Below are positions 36,333-46,601 of a stretch of 64,000 nucleotides of DNA, in pieces; position 1 is the first letter of the stretch; the number at the start of each line of letters is the position of its first letter. The translations under genes and the position numbers were made by a program. The DNA is from an uncultured Clostridia bacterium (lineage in GTDB: Bacteria > Bacillota > Clostridia > TANB77 > CAG-508). The DNA lies in the NCBI GenBank assembly GCA_948630815.1, contig CAPIEU010000002.1:62001-126000 (forward strand). The letters run 5' to 3'. The notes beneath the pieces are model-generated. The model did no database searches. It was given only the letters and a program-made list of their open reading frames with translations, and had not been told where the DNA came from.

Positions 36333-37916
36333 ATGAAAGAATTTGTACTAAAAAACAAAGATAAAATTATACTTGGATTATTGATAATTACGATAATTTT
36401 ACAAGTAGCACTAAGAATACAATATGGAAAAGAAAAACCTTATTTACATATTGATGAAGGATATTCATATGGGCTTATGAATTATGATAAAGTAGATATT
36501 ATGAATAATGATGATTTTTATAACAATTGGCATCAAAATAAGTATTATGAAGACTATTTAACCATATCAAAAGAAGAAGCAAATGACTTTACACCCGTAT
36601 ATGAAAATCAAAAAAATGATGTTCATCCACCTTTATTTTATTTATTACTAAGATGTGCTGCATCTTTTACAATAGATAATTTTTCAAAATGGACAGGAAT
36701 AGGATTAAATCTAATTATATTTATAATTACTAGTATTATGATATATTTAGTTGCAAATAAAATTTTTAAAAATAAACTATATGCAATTTTAGTAGTGTTA
36801 ATTAATGGTTTTACTTTAGCATCAATAGATACTACAATATTTATTAGAATGTATGCACTAAATGCACTAAATTTGCTTATTATAAGCTATTTACATATTA
36901 TAAATTTGAATAAACAAGAGTTAAAAATAAAAGATTTATTAATAATGTCAGTTTTCATTATATTAGGTTCGCTTACACATTACCATTATCTAGTATTTTT
37001 ATTTATACTATATGTCATATATATCATAAAATTTATAAAAAGTAAAAATGTTAAAAATGCAGTAAAGTATACTAGTATGATGGTAGTATCAGCAATTATA
37101 TCACTTTGTATTTTCCCATATTCTTTTGTACATATGTTTATGGGGTATAGAGGACAAGAGGCTATTTCAAGTTTAGAAAAAATTCCTCAAATGTGGAATT
37201 CATTAGGACAATATATAGTAATATTAAATAACCATGTTTTTAATGGAATATTAATACTAATATTAGCTATTATAGCAGTTATTGCAATAATGAAAATAGC
37301 AAAAAACAAAAAGATTACAATAGCGTTTACTAATAAAGAGTTTTTATTAATATTGATACCAACATTAATGTATTTTACAATAATTGCACTAATATCGCCA
37401 TACCAAGAAACACGTTATATTATGCCAATTTGTCCGCTTCTAGTAATAACGGTAATATATGGATTAAAGGTAGTTTTAGAGAGTGTGTTATCTAAGAAAA
37501 GTACATTCATAATTTTAAATTGTTTATTTATAGTAATGTTATTTATACCACAAGTATTTAACATAGAATTAATGTACTTCTATAAAGATAAGACAGATAT
37601 AGTAGAATATATAGAAGAAAAACACCATATTCCAGCTATATATATATTTAACAAAGAACAAAATAGATTTTTAGATGACATATATATGTTTACCAAATTA
37701 GATAATTCATATATATTAGATTCAAAACTATTTAGTAAAGAAAAGGTAAGAGAAGTATTTAGTGGAATAGATGTTAAAAATGGAATAATAGTATTTATAA
37801 ATGGTGGATTAGAAAATGACGAATATTTACAAACCTTAAAAGAAGAGCTAAATTGTTCGTCATATAAATGGATAAAAGGAATGAATGCATGCAATATATA
37901 TTTAGTTGAAAAGTAG
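36333..37916 (+). CDS. GT-C type membrane glycosyltransferase
   Basis: A 527-residue protein with about ten membrane helices. The first extracellular loop has the acidic motif HIDEGYSYG near 39-47 and DVHPPLFYLLLR near 93, which are the marks of dolichyl-phosphate-mannose/ArnT-like transferases. Such enzymes move a sugar from a polyprenyl phosphate outside the membrane. The C-terminal ~120 residues are soluble. It may work with the GT2 before it, but the intervening hairpins suggest separate transcription. Confidence 0.8.
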   Translation: MKEFVLKNKDKIILGLLIITIILQVALRIQYGKEKPYLHIDEGYSYGLMNYDKVDIMNNDDFYNNWHQNKYYEDYLTISKEEANDFTPVYENQKNDVHPPLFYLLLRCAASFTIDNFSKWTGIGLNLIIFIITSIMIYLVANKIFKNKLYAILVVLINGFTLASIDTTIFIRMYALNALNLLIISYLHIINLNKQELKIKDLLIMSVFIILGSLTHYHYLVFLFILYVIYIIKFIKSKNVKNAVKYTSMMVVSAIISLCIFPYSFVHMFMGYRGQEAISSLEKIPQMWNSLGQYIVILNNHVFNGILILILAIIAVIAIMKIAKNKKITIAFTNKEFLLILIPTLMYFTIIALISPYQETRYIMPICPLLVITVIYGLKVVLESVLSKKSTFIILNCLFIVMLFIPQVFNIELMYFYKDKTDIVEYIEEKHHIPAIYIFNKEQNRFLDDIYMFTKLDNSYILDSKLFSKEKVREVFSGIDVKNGIIVFINGGLENDEYLQTLKEELNCSSYKWIKGMNACNIYLVEK

Positions 37917-38002
37917 AAAATATCAACACTACATATTGACAAATATTAATATGTGGTTTATAGTTGTAAGTGCCTTTCTCCAAAAGGTAGGAGGGAGGCA
38001 CA

Positions 38003-38647
38003 TTAATCTCTACTTTCAATTACAATTAAAATTCTTTCTTTGATTTCAATAGTTGCAACATCATTTACGACCTCATTACTAATTCCTAAACTTTCACCAA
38101 TTTTTAAAGTATAATCTTGTAAAGGATATTTAAATCCTTTTAAAGTAACATTTAGAACCTTACTAGTAAGGGGAATAAGTGAAATGTATTTTCCATATAT
38201 AGTTGATTTTTCTAAATTTATTTTAGAATCTATTAAATATATCTTATTATGAGGGTCGATAATTTCACAAGAAATCTTCTTTTCTAGACAATTACATAAA
38301 ATATGTATGTTTGCAAGAGTATGATCTAGTCTTGTCCCAGTTGCCCCTATAATAGTTATATTAGTAGAATTTAAACTTATTGCTAATTTTATTGCTATAT
38401 CTGTATCAGTATAATCTTTTTCTGGATTATATTTGTGAATAGTTATATCTTTATCAACATAAAAATTAATAATATCCTTATTTACAGAATCAAAATCACC
38501 TACAATATGGGTTGGCAAAATTTTAAGTAAATATAAAGTTTCTAAGCCTTTATCAACTGCAATAATATTATCATAAGAAAAATTAGTTAATGTTTTATTT
38601 AAAAATTCTATATCAATATTTCCACCAGAGATAATTATAGTATTCAT
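38003..38647 (-). CDS. thiN: Thiamine pyrophosphokinase
   Basis: A 214-residue enzyme that pyrophosphorylates thiamine to ThDP. VGDFDSV near 50, DYTDTDIAIKLA near 79 and GATGTRLDHTLANIH near 95 are the family motifs. It is convergent with the GT-C gene and has its own AAAGG site. No frameshift. Confidence 0.93.
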   Translation of the reverse strand: MNTIIISGGNIDIEFLNKTLTNFSYDNIIAVDKGLETLYLLKILPTHIVGDFDSVNKDIINFYVDKDITIHKYNPEKDYTDTDIAIKLAISLNSTNITIIGATGTRLDHTLANIHILCNCLEKKISCEIIDPHNKIYLIDSKINLEKSTIYGKYISLIPLTSKVLNVTLKGFKYPLQDYTLKIGESLGISNEVVNDVATIEIKERILIVIESRD

Positions 38648-38754
38648 TTTTTTACCTTTCTAATCAAAATTTACTTTTCAATTTAAGTGTATAGTGTTAT
38701 AATAATTAAAACATAAGAATATAATAATTACAAGAAAAATAAAGGAGATTTATA

Positions 38755-39604
38755 ATGCCATTAAGAGAGAAAATAGAAGTATATGCTTTTGTTGGACCAT
38801 CACGGAACAGGTAAAAGTTATAGAGCAGGCTTAGTTGCAAGTGAATATGGAATTAATTATATTATAGATGATGGTTTGTTTATTAAAGAAAATGAAATTA
38901 TAGCAGGGAATTCAGCAAAAAAAGCACCTACAAAAATAGAAACGGTAAAACATGCACTATTTATAGAGAATAGTGAAAAAGACGATGTTTTAAGAGCGAT
39001 AAATAAATATGCACCAGATAAGATATTAATACTTGGAACATCTGATAATATGGTTAATAAGATTGCGAGTAACTTAGGCTTGCCACAGATTTCTAAATTT
39101 ATTTATATAACAGATGTTGCAACAGAAGAAGAAATGCAAACAGCAAAAAGAATTCGTACAACAGAAGGAAAACATGTTATTCCAGTTCCAACATTTGAAC
39201 TTAAAAAAGATTTTTCGGGATATTTATTAGATCCATTACAAATATTTAAATCTAAGGGAAGAGGAGAAAAACCGTATATATCAGAAAAATCAATTATAAG
39301 ACCTACATTTAGTTATTTAGGAAATTTTACAATATCTGATAGTGTGTTTAGACAAATAATAGAATATATGGCAAATAAGCAAGAAGCGGTATATAAAGTT
39401 ACTAAAACGAGAGTAGACACAGTAGGAGATGGAACATCAATTTATATGGAAGTAATTGTTTTATATGGATATAATATAGTAAAGTTGATAAATGACTTTA
39501 AAATAAAAGCAAAAAAAGAAATTGAAAGATTAACAGCTATGAATGTGGATAAAATAGATGTAGTAGTAAAAAGCATACAAATGCCAGAAAAGAAGGAGGA
39601 TTAA
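38755..39604 (+). CDS. P-loop ATPase with C-terminal Asp23 domain, read through a +1 shift
   Basis: A 282-residue protein. ATG 38755 follows AAAGGAG, but the zero frame ends after 16 codons plus CGG-AAC-AGG-TAA. Skipping one base at CGG gives Gly-17 and completes the Walker A motif GPSGTGKS. The P-loop domain covers about 1-180 (KILILGTSDNM; KHVIPVPTFEL). The remaining part, ISDSVFRQIIEYMANKQ to the end, is Asp23/Gls24-like. It is followed two nt later by cmk. The span of 850 nt is 3n+1. I know this as an uncharacterised clostridial protein; an ATP-dependent envelope role is inference. Confidence 0.88.
38803..38805 (+). other. CGG +1 recoding site inside a Walker A motif
   Basis: Context TCA-CGG-A. 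Skipping C gives GGA, Gly-17, the second Gly of GxxGxGKS. Arg at this place would be expected to abolish ATP binding, so this is the clearest evidence for Gly. Confidence 0.92.
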
Positions 39605-39606
39605 AA

Positions 39607-40272
39607 ATGTCATTTATAGTAGCGATAGATGGACCAGCAGGGGTTGGTAAAGGAACAATAGCAAAAGTGGTTGCAGAAAAGTTTAATTTAATTAACATAG
39701 ATACAGGAGCAACATTTAGATGTGTTACTCTAGAAATGTTAAATAAAAACATTAAACTTGATGAAGAAGATAAAATTATTAGACTATTAACTGAAATTAA
39801 TATTGAGATAAAAAAAGTAGAAGGTGAAGATATAGTTTTATTAAACGGAAAAGATGTTAGTTTAGAAATAAGAACACCAAAGGTAAATGAATTTGTTTCA
39901 CCAGTAAGTACTTTAAAAATAGTTAGAGAAAATCTATTACATTTACAACGAAAAATGTCAGAAGGAAAAAATGTAATTGTAGAAGGAAGAGATATTGGAA
40001 CAACAGTATTTCCAAATGCAGATGTAAAAATATATTTAGATGCAACACCTGAAGAAAGAGCAAGAAGAAGAGTTAAACAAAATATAGAAAAAGGTATAGA
40101 ATGCTCATATGAAGAGGTGCTAGAAAGTGTAAAAAATAGAGATAAAATAGATTCATCTAGAGAAACAGCACCACTGAAAAGAGCAGAAGATGCTATATAT
40201 ATTGATTGTACGAAAATTTCATTAGAAGAGTTGTTAAATAGAGTATTTGAAATTATAGAAGAAAAAATGTAA
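39607..40272 (+). CDS. cmk: Cytidylate kinase
   Basis: A 221-residue nucleoside monophosphate kinase for CMP and dCMP. The P-loop is DGPAGVGKGT near 7-16; IDTGATFRCVTLEML and EGRDIGTTVFPNAD are the CMK signatures. It starts after AAGGAGG, two nt behind the ATPase gene. cmk-plsC is a common clostridial pair. Confidence 0.96.
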   Translation: MSFIVAIDGPAGVGKGTIAKVVAEKFNLINIDTGATFRCVTLEMLNKNIKLDEEDKIIRLLTEINIEIKKVEGEDIVLLNGKDVSLEIRTPKVNEFVSPVSTLKIVRENLLHLQRKMSEGKNVIVEGRDIGTTVFPNADVKIYLDATPEERARRRVKQNIEKGIECSYEEVLESVKNRDKIDSSRETAPLKRAEDAIYIDCTKISLEELLNRVFEIIEEKM

Positions 40273-40288
40273 AATAAGGAAGAGAATA

Positions 40289-40901
40289 ATGAAGAATTTT
40301 TTAAAAACAGTATTAAGAGGAATTGTAAAAAGTGCAATATGGATTTTTTGTAAAATAGTTTATAGGTTCAAAGTAGTAGGAAAAGGAAACATACCAAAAG
40401 AAGGACCAATTATTATATGTGGAAATCATAGGAGTTTTTTAGATCCTCCTTTAATAGAAGTAACATGTGGTAGGTATACAAGGTTTTTAGCTAAAGAGGA
40501 ATTAACTAAAAGTAAATTTTTAGCATTTTTAGGTATCGTTTTTGATGCAATTTTAGTAAAAAAAGATTCTAAAGAAGTTAAAGCACTTAAAGAATCCTTA
40601 CAAACTTTAAAAAATGGCGATTGTTTAGCACTTTTTCCAGAAGGAACTAGAAATGGCATAGAAAAAGGAGAGAAAGTAAAAGATGGTGCTGCTTTTTTTG
40701 CATTAAGAACAGATACAGAAGTAATTCCTGTACGGAATTTCTGGAGGAGAAAAACTAACTAAAAGAGTTAAAATAGCTTATGGCGAGCCACTAGATTTAT
40801 CTAACTACAAAGAAATGTACAAAAATAAAGAAACAGAAAAAGAAGCATTAGAAGAAGCAACAAAAGTTATAATGGATGCTATTATAGAGTTGACAAAATA
40901 A
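40289..40901 (+). CDS. plsC: 1-acyl-glycerol-3-phosphate acyltransferase, read through a +1 shift
   Basis: A 203-residue membrane-associated acyltransferase of phospholipid synthesis. The catalytic NHRSFLDPP (HX4D) is near 47 and FPEGTRNG near 112. After TEVIPV the frame meets CGG; skipping one base gives Gly-149 and ISGGEKLTKRVKIAYGEPL, the usual PlsC end (VIPVGI...). Without the shift the last ~55 residues are lost. The span of 613 nt is 3n+1. Confidence 0.9.
40733..40735 (+). other. CGG +1 recoding site in plsC
   Basis: Context GTA-CGG-A. Skipping C gives GGA, Gly-149 in the common PVGI context of PlsC proteins. Confidence 0.87.
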
Positions 40902-40942
40902 TACATTTTAGTATATAATAATAAGGTTAAAAATGAGAAATA

Positions 40943-40968
40943 GAAGGTTGCAATTAATGCAACCTTTC
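40943..40968. repeat. Short palindrome before typA
   Basis: GAAGGTTGCA / TGCAACCTTTC arms with an ATTA-type loop. Family member. Confidence 0.65.
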
Positions 40969-40991
40969 AAAACTAGAAAAGGGGAAGAAAA

Positions 40992-42806
40992 ATGAATAAC
41001 GAAAAAATAAGAAATATAGCAATAATTGCACACGTTGACCATGGTAAAACTACATTAGTTGATGCTCTTTTAAGACAAAGCCATATATTTAGAGATAATG
41101 AACAAGTTGCTGAAAGAATTATGGATTCAAATGATATTGAAAAAGAAAGAGGCATTACAATTCTTTCTAAAAATACATCTGTAATGTATAAAGACATTAA
41201 AATAAATATTGTTGATACACCAGGTCATGCTGATTTTGGAGGAGAAGTTGAAAGAGTTTTAAAAACAGTTGATGGTGTTTTATTGTTAGTAGACGCTTTC
41301 GAAGGACCTATGCCACAAACAAGAGAAGTTTTAAAAAAGGCACTTGCACTAAACTTAAAACCTATTGTTGTAATTAATAAAATAGATAGACCAGGAGCAA
41401 ATCCAGAAAAAGTAGTTGACCAAGTTATAGAACTATTTATAGAATTAGATGCAAGTGATGAGCAACTAGATTTCCCAGTTGTATATGCTTCAGCAAAAAA
41501 TGGAATTGGAAAAATGAATTTAATAGATGAGGATACAGATTTAAATTGCTTATTTGAAACAATTATAAATGAAATAGAAGCACCAAAATGTGAAATAGAA
41601 GGACCAATGCAAATGCTTGTATCTAACATTGATTATGATGACTATGTTGGAAGAATTGCAGTAGGAAGGGTAGAAAGAGGACTAGTTAAAGCTGGAATGC
41701 CAGTAAGCATTTGTAAAAAAGATGATAAAGTTACAAATGGAAGAGTGGTAAAACTATATACACATATTGGATTAAAAAGAGAAGAGACCCAAGAGGTAAA
41801 AGCAGGAGATATAATTGCTATTTCTGGAATAGCAGATATAAATATAGGTGAAACAATATGTGACTATGAACATCCAGAAAAAATTGATTTTGTGGATATA
41901 GATGAACCAACAGTATCTATGACATTTAGTGTAAATAATGGACCATTTGCTGGAAAAGAAGGACAATTTATTACCTCTAGACATATTAGGGATAGATTAT
42001 TTAAAGAGCTAGAAAGAAATGTAAGTTTACGTGTAAAAGAAACTGATTCACCAGATAGTTTTGAAGTATCAGGACGTGGAGAGTTACATTTATCAGTATT
42101 AATCGAAAATATGAGAAGAGAAGGTTTTGAACTTTTAGTATCTCGTCCAAAGGTTATATTTAAAGAAATAAATGGACAAAAATGTGAACCTATAGAAAGA
42201 TTAATAGTTAATGTTCCAGATGAATCAATAGGTACAGTTATTGAAAAATTGGGACAAAGAAAAGCTGAAATGATAAATATGGAACCAGCAGAAGATGGAC
42301 ATACTAAAATAGAATTTAAAATTCCTGCAAGAGGATTAATAGGATATAGAACAGAATTCCTAACAGACACAAAAGGGATTGGAGTAATGAACCATGTATT
42401 TGATTCATATGAGCCATTTAAAGGAGAAGTATTATCAAGAGTGAGAGGAACAATTATAGCATTCGAGCCAGGAAAATCAGTAACATATGGATTATATAAT
42501 GCACAAGATAAAGGAGACTTATTTATAGGTGCTGGTGTAGAAGTATATGAAGGAATGATAGTAGGATTAAACTCAAGAAATGAAGATTTAGCAATAAATG
42601 TATGTAAAGAAAAACATTTAACAAATACAAGAGCATCAGGTTCTGATGATGCATTAAGATTAGTTCCACCAATCCAGTTTTCTTTAGAAAAAGCAATTGA
42701 ATTTATACAAGATGATGAATTAGTTGAAGTTACACCTAAGAGCATTCGTTTAAGAAAGAAAATATTAAACAGTAAAGAAAGAGAAATAGCTGCAAGAAGA
42801 AAATAA
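40992..42806 (+). CDS. typA: Translational GTPase TypA/BipA
   Basis: A 604-residue ribosome-binding GTPase used in subunit assembly and stress. G1 AHVDHGKTTL near 13, G3 DTPGHADFGGEVER near 75 and G4 NKIDRPGA near 130 are visible, as are EF-G-like domains and the TypA-specific C-terminal domain (IAFEPGKSVTYGLYNAQDRG-like). Complete and in frame. Confidence 0.96.
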   Translation: MNNEKIRNIAIIAHVDHGKTTLVDALLRQSHIFRDNEQVAERIMDSNDIEKERGITILSKNTSVMYKDIKINIVDTPGHADFGGEVERVLKTVDGVLLLVDAFEGPMPQTREVLKKALALNLKPIVVINKIDRPGANPEKVVDQVIELFIELDASDEQLDFPVVYASAKNGIGKMNLIDEDTDLNCLFETIINEIEAPKCEIEGPMQMLVSNIDYDDYVGRIAVGRVERGLVKAGMPVSICKKDDKVTNGRVVKLYTHIGLKREETQEVKAGDIIAISGIADINIGETICDYEHPEKIDFVDIDEPTVSMTFSVNNGPFAGKEGQFITSRHIRDRLFKELERNVSLRVKETDSPDSFEVSGRGELHLSVLIENMRREGFELLVSRPKVIFKEINGQKCEPIERLIVNVPDESIGTVIEKLGQRKAEMINMEPAEDGHTKIEFKIPARGLIGYRTEFLTDTKGIGVMNHVFDSYEPFKGEVLSRVRGTIIAFEPGKSVTYGLYNAQDKGDLFIGAGVEVYEGMIVGLNSRNEDLAINVCKEKHLTNTRASGSDDALRLVPPIQFSLEKAIEFIQDDELVEVTPKSIRLRKKILNSKEREIAARRK

Positions 42807-42869
42807 AAAAACAAACTACTTGTATATTTTGTTTTAATATGTTAATATAATATACATATAGAAACCATT

Positions 42870-43102
42870 TAAAAAGCAAAATAAATTGAGACCTTGTATT
42901 AAAGAGAATGTAGATATTTGCTGAAAATCTACAAATACTAGCAATTTATAATTTCACTTTTTAGGTTTTATCTTGAAATAGTAGTAGGGATAAACGTTAG
43001 TTACGTTATAACTATAATGAGGTTAATTATTTTAATTAATAAATTTAGGTGGTACCACGAATCCATTTCGTCCTATTATGTAGGATAGAAATGGATTTTT
43101 TG
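42870..43102 (+). promoter_or_regulatory. T-box riboswitch (tRNA-Phe) before pheST
   Basis: The T-box sequence AGGTGGTACCACG lies at 43046-43058. Its TGGT can pair with the ACCA end of uncharged tRNA-Phe. A TTC specifier candidate is at 42953-42955 upstream. The terminator AATCCATTTCGTCC / GGATAGAAATGGATT with a T-run (43060-43102) ends just before pheS. Low charged tRNA-Phe should favour read-through and synthetase expression. Confidence 0.9.
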
Positions 43103-43123
43103 ATAGAAAGGGGATAAATAAAT

Positions 43124-44158
43124 ATGAAAGAAAAAATAGAGAACATTAAAATTGCTGCAAAAGAAGAAATTAAAAATTCTTTAGACTTACAAAAATTAGA
43201 TGAGGTTAGAGTTAAGTACTTAGGTAAAAAAGGAGAACTAACAGAGGTACTTAGGGGAATGGGAGCAATTCTTCCAGAAGAAAGACCGATTATAGGTGGT
43301 CTTGTAAATAGTGTAAAAGAGGAAATTGAAAATGCTATAAAAGAAAAAATGGAAGAGCTAGAAGTTATCGAACTTAATAAAAAATTAGAAAGTGAAAAAA
43401 TTGATATTACACTTCCTAGTCTAAAAGTAAAAAGAGGAAGTAAACATCCAATTAATCGTATTATAGAGGAACTTGAAGACTTGTTTGTATCTATGGGATA
43501 TGATGTAGTTGATGGACCAGAACTAGAGACAGATGAATATTGTTTTGAAAGATTAAATCTTCCAAAAGGACATCCAGCAAGAGATATGCAAGATACCTTT
43601 TATGTAACAACAGAATACTTATTAAGAACACAAACATCAGCTGTTCAAGCAAGAGTAATGATGGAAAATAAAGAAAAAACACCAATTCGTGTTATTTGTC
43701 CTGGAAAAACATATCGTAGAGATGATGATGCAACACATTCTCATCAATTTGGTCAAATAGAAGGATTAGTAATTGATGAAGGAATAAGCCTTGCACATTT
43801 AAAAGGTACATTAGAAGTATTTGTAAAACATATGTTAGGAAAAGATTCTAAACTTCGTTTTAGACCAAGTTATTTCCCATTTACAGAACCATCTTATGAA
43901 GTAGATGTTAGTTGCTTTAAATGTGGTGGAAAAGGATGTAATTTATGCAAACAAACTGGATGGATTGAAATTTTAGGCTCAGGAATGGTGCATCCAAATG
44001 TACTAGAAATGAATGGATATGATCCTAAAAAATATTCGGGATTTGCATTTGGAACAGGACTTGACCGTTTAGCTATGTTTAAATATGGAATTACTGATAT
44101 TCGTTTACTTTATGCAAATGATGTTAGATTTTTAAATCAATTCGACAGAAAGGATTAA
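43124..44158 (+). CDS. pheS: Phenylalanyl-tRNA synthetase alpha subunit
   Basis: The 344-residue catalytic subunit. The N-terminal coiled coil is followed by class II motifs: HPINRIIEELEDLFVSMGYD, motif 2 GKTYRRDDDATHSHQFGQIE and motif 3 FGTGLDRLAMFKYGI. Controlled by the upstream T-box; pheT follows 54 nt later. Confidence 0.97.
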   Translation: MKEKIENIKIAAKEEIKNSLDLQKLDEVRVKYLGKKGELTEVLRGMGAILPEERPIIGGLVNSVKEEIENAIKEKMEELEVIELNKKLESEKIDITLPSLKVKRGSKHPINRIIEELEDLFVSMGYDVVDGPELETDEYCFERLNLPKGHPARDMQDTFYVTTEYLLRTQTSAVQARVMMENKEKTPIRVICPGKTYRRDDDATHSHQFGQIEGLVIDEGISLAHLKGTLEVFVKHMLGKDSKLRFRPSYFPFTEPSYEVDVSCFKCGGKGCNLCKQTGWIEILGSGMVHPNVLEMNGYDPKKYSGFAFGTGLDRLAMFKYGITDIRLLYANDVRFLNQFDRKD

Positions 44159-44212
44159 AGATAAAACAAATAATTTTACTAATAATAAAAATATAAGGGA
44201 GGAAAGATATAA

Positions 44213-46585
44213 ATGAAACTAAGTACAAATTTTGTAAAAGACTATGTGGATATAGACGTACCTATAAAAACACTTGCAGAAGATATGACAAGTGTTGGAA
44301 ATGAATATGATTCAGCACAAAAGTTAATAAATGCTACAAAGCTAATAATAGGAGAGGTAAAAGAATGTGATATGCATCCAGATTCTGACCATCTGCATAT
44401 ATGTAAAGTAGATATTGGGGAAGAAATATTAGATATAGTATGTGGTGCACCAAATGTAAGAAAGGGGCTAAAAGTAATTGTAGCTCAAGTGGGAGCAGAA
44501 TTACCAGGAGATTTTAAAATAAAAAAAGGAATGATAAGAGGCTGTGAATCAAATGGAATGCTTTGTTCAATGCAAGAATTAGGATTTGAAAACAAATTCT
44601 TAACAGATGAGGACAAAAATGGAATTCATGAATTACCAGATACAGCGATAATTGGAGAAGATCCAATAAAATTTTTGGGATTAGATGATGAAGTTATAGA
44701 TTTTGAATTAACTGCAAACCGTGGGGATTTGTTAAGTATACTTGGAATGGCATATGAAGTTGGAGCAATTTATGATAAACCAGTTAAAGAAATAGATGTT
44801 ACATATAAAGAAAATAGTGAAAATATAAACGATACTTTCAAACTAAATATTTTAACAGATAATTGTAGTATTTTTTTATCTAAAAAAGTAAAAAATGTAA
44901 CAATTAAAGAAAGTCCTGCATTTATTAAAAATAGATTAATAGCATCTGGGATAAGACCAATTAATAATGTTGTAGATATTAGTAACTACGTAATGTTAGA
45001 AACAGGGCAACCGTTACATTTTTATGATGCAGACACCTTAAAAGGAATGCTAGAAGTAAGGATGGCAAAGAACGGAGAAAAACTAACTACTTTAGATGGT
45101 ATCGAAAGAGAATTAACAAGTGACGATATAGTTATTTCAGATGGAGAAAGACCAATAGGGCTTGCTGGTGTTATGGGAGGACTAGATACAGAAATAGAAA
45201 AAAACACAAAAAATATTGTAATAGAAGCGGCAATTTTTGATGCTGTAAAAGTAAGATACACCTCTAAAAAAATATTAAGAAGTGAAGCAAGTAGCCGTTT
45301 TGAAAAAGGATTAGACCCAAATAGAACATATATGGCAATAAATCGTGCATGTAATTTGCTAGAGAAATATGCAGATGCTGAAATTGTGGGTGGAATTTCG
45401 GTATATGATACTACAAATAAAGAAGATAAAAAAATAGATATAACCCTAAAAAAGATTACAGATATTTTAGGATTAGAAATACCTAAAGAAAGTATATTAG
45501 ATGCTTTTAGAAGACTTGGATTTAAATATGAAGTAAAAGAAGATGTTGTTATGGTATCTGTTCCAACAAGAAGAATTGATATTGAAATTGAAGAAGACTT
45601 AATTGAAGAAGTGGGACGTATTTATGGAGTAGATAATATTGAAGGCAAACTTCCAGTATTACCATTAAAAACAGGAAATTATGATAAAACTACAAGACAA
45701 ATTAGAAATAAAATGGTAGATTTAGGACTAAATGAGACATTATCTTATATATTAGTAGGAGATAAAGAAGCAAAACAATTTATTAAAGATGATAGTATTG
45801 AAACACCAAAACTATTAGCGCCATTAACAGAAGAAAGAAATACATTAAGAGCAAGTATATTACCGTCACTTTATAAGATTTATGAATATAACGTCGCTAG
45901 AAATGTAAAAAATGTATCTATTTTTGAAATTGGAAAAAGCTTTTATAAAAAAGGCGAAGAATACGGAGAAGAGAGAAAACTTGCAGCATTAATTAGTGGA
46001 ACTTTTTATGAAGGCATAGGAAATACAAAAAAAGTGGATTTTTATATTGCTAAAGGTATAGTAGAAGAACTATTAGATTATTTGGGATTTGGAGGAAGAT
46101 ATAGCTTTGTAGAAACAGACGATATACCTAAAGAGTTCCATCCATATCAAACAGCTATTATTTCTTTAAATAATGATAGAGTAGGAATAATAGGAAAAGT
46201 ACATCCTAAAAAATCTAAAGAACCAGTATTTGTATTTGAAATAAATTTAGATAAACTACTTTCAAAAAAAGTTGGAAGTATGAAATATAAAGAAATATCA
46301 AAATATCCTGAAATAAATAAAGATTTATCAATGCTTGTTGATAAAAATATAACTTCAAATGAAATAAAAATGGCAATTAAGAAATTAGGAGGAAGTTTAT
46401 TAACAAATGTAGAAATATTTGATGTATATACAGGAAAAAATATAGATGAAAATAAGAAAAGTTTAGCATATTCTTTAACATTTGCAGCAAAAGATAAAAC
46501 TTTAACAGATGAAGAAATTAATCCTATAATGGATAAAATAATTTCAGGACTTGAAAAACAAATAGGAGCAGAGCTTAGAAAGTAA
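44213..46585 (+). CDS. pheT: Phenylalanyl-tRNA synthetase beta subunit
   Basis: A 790-residue subunit with an N-terminal tRNA-binding OB domain (DSDHLHICKVDIGEE), the B3/B4 editing region (IRPINNVVDISNYVMLETGQP), B5, the catalytic-like core and the C-terminal anticodon-binding domain (KYPEINKDLSMLVDKN). Complete, in frame, in operon with pheS. Confidence 0.97.
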   Translation: MKLSTNFVKDYVDIDVPIKTLAEDMTSVGNEYDSAQKLINATKLIIGEVKECDMHPDSDHLHICKVDIGEEILDIVCGAPNVRKGLKVIVAQVGAELPGDFKIKKGMIRGCESNGMLCSMQELGFENKFLTDEDKNGIHELPDTAIIGEDPIKFLGLDDEVIDFELTANRGDLLSILGMAYEVGAIYDKPVKEIDVTYKENSENINDTFKLNILTDNCSIFLSKKVKNVTIKESPAFIKNRLIASGIRPINNVVDISNYVMLETGQPLHFYDADTLKGMLEVRMAKNGEKLTTLDGIERELTSDDIVISDGERPIGLAGVMGGLDTEIEKNTKNIVIEAAIFDAVKVRYTSKKILRSEASSRFEKGLDPNRTYMAINRACNLLEKYADAEIVGGISVYDTTNKEDKKIDITLKKITDILGLEIPKESILDAFRRLGFKYEVKEDVVMVSVPTRRIDIEIEEDLIEEVGRIYGVDNIEGKLPVLPLKTGNYDKTTRQIRNKMVDLGLNETLSYILVGDKEAKQFIKDDSIETPKLLAPLTEERNTLRASILPSLYKIYEYNVARNVKNVSIFEIGKSFYKKGEEYGEERKLAALISGTFYEGIGNTKKVDFYIAKGIVEELLDYLGFGGRYSFVETDDIPKEFHPYQTAIISLNNDRVGIIGKVHPKKSKEPVFVFEINLDKLLSKKVGSMKYKEISKYPEINKDLSMLVDKNITSNEIKMAIKKLGGSLLTNVEIFDVYTGKNIDENKKSLAYSLTFAAKDKTLTDEEINPIMDKIISGLEKQIGAELRK

Positions 46586-46601
46586 GAGGGGAAATTGTAA
46601 T

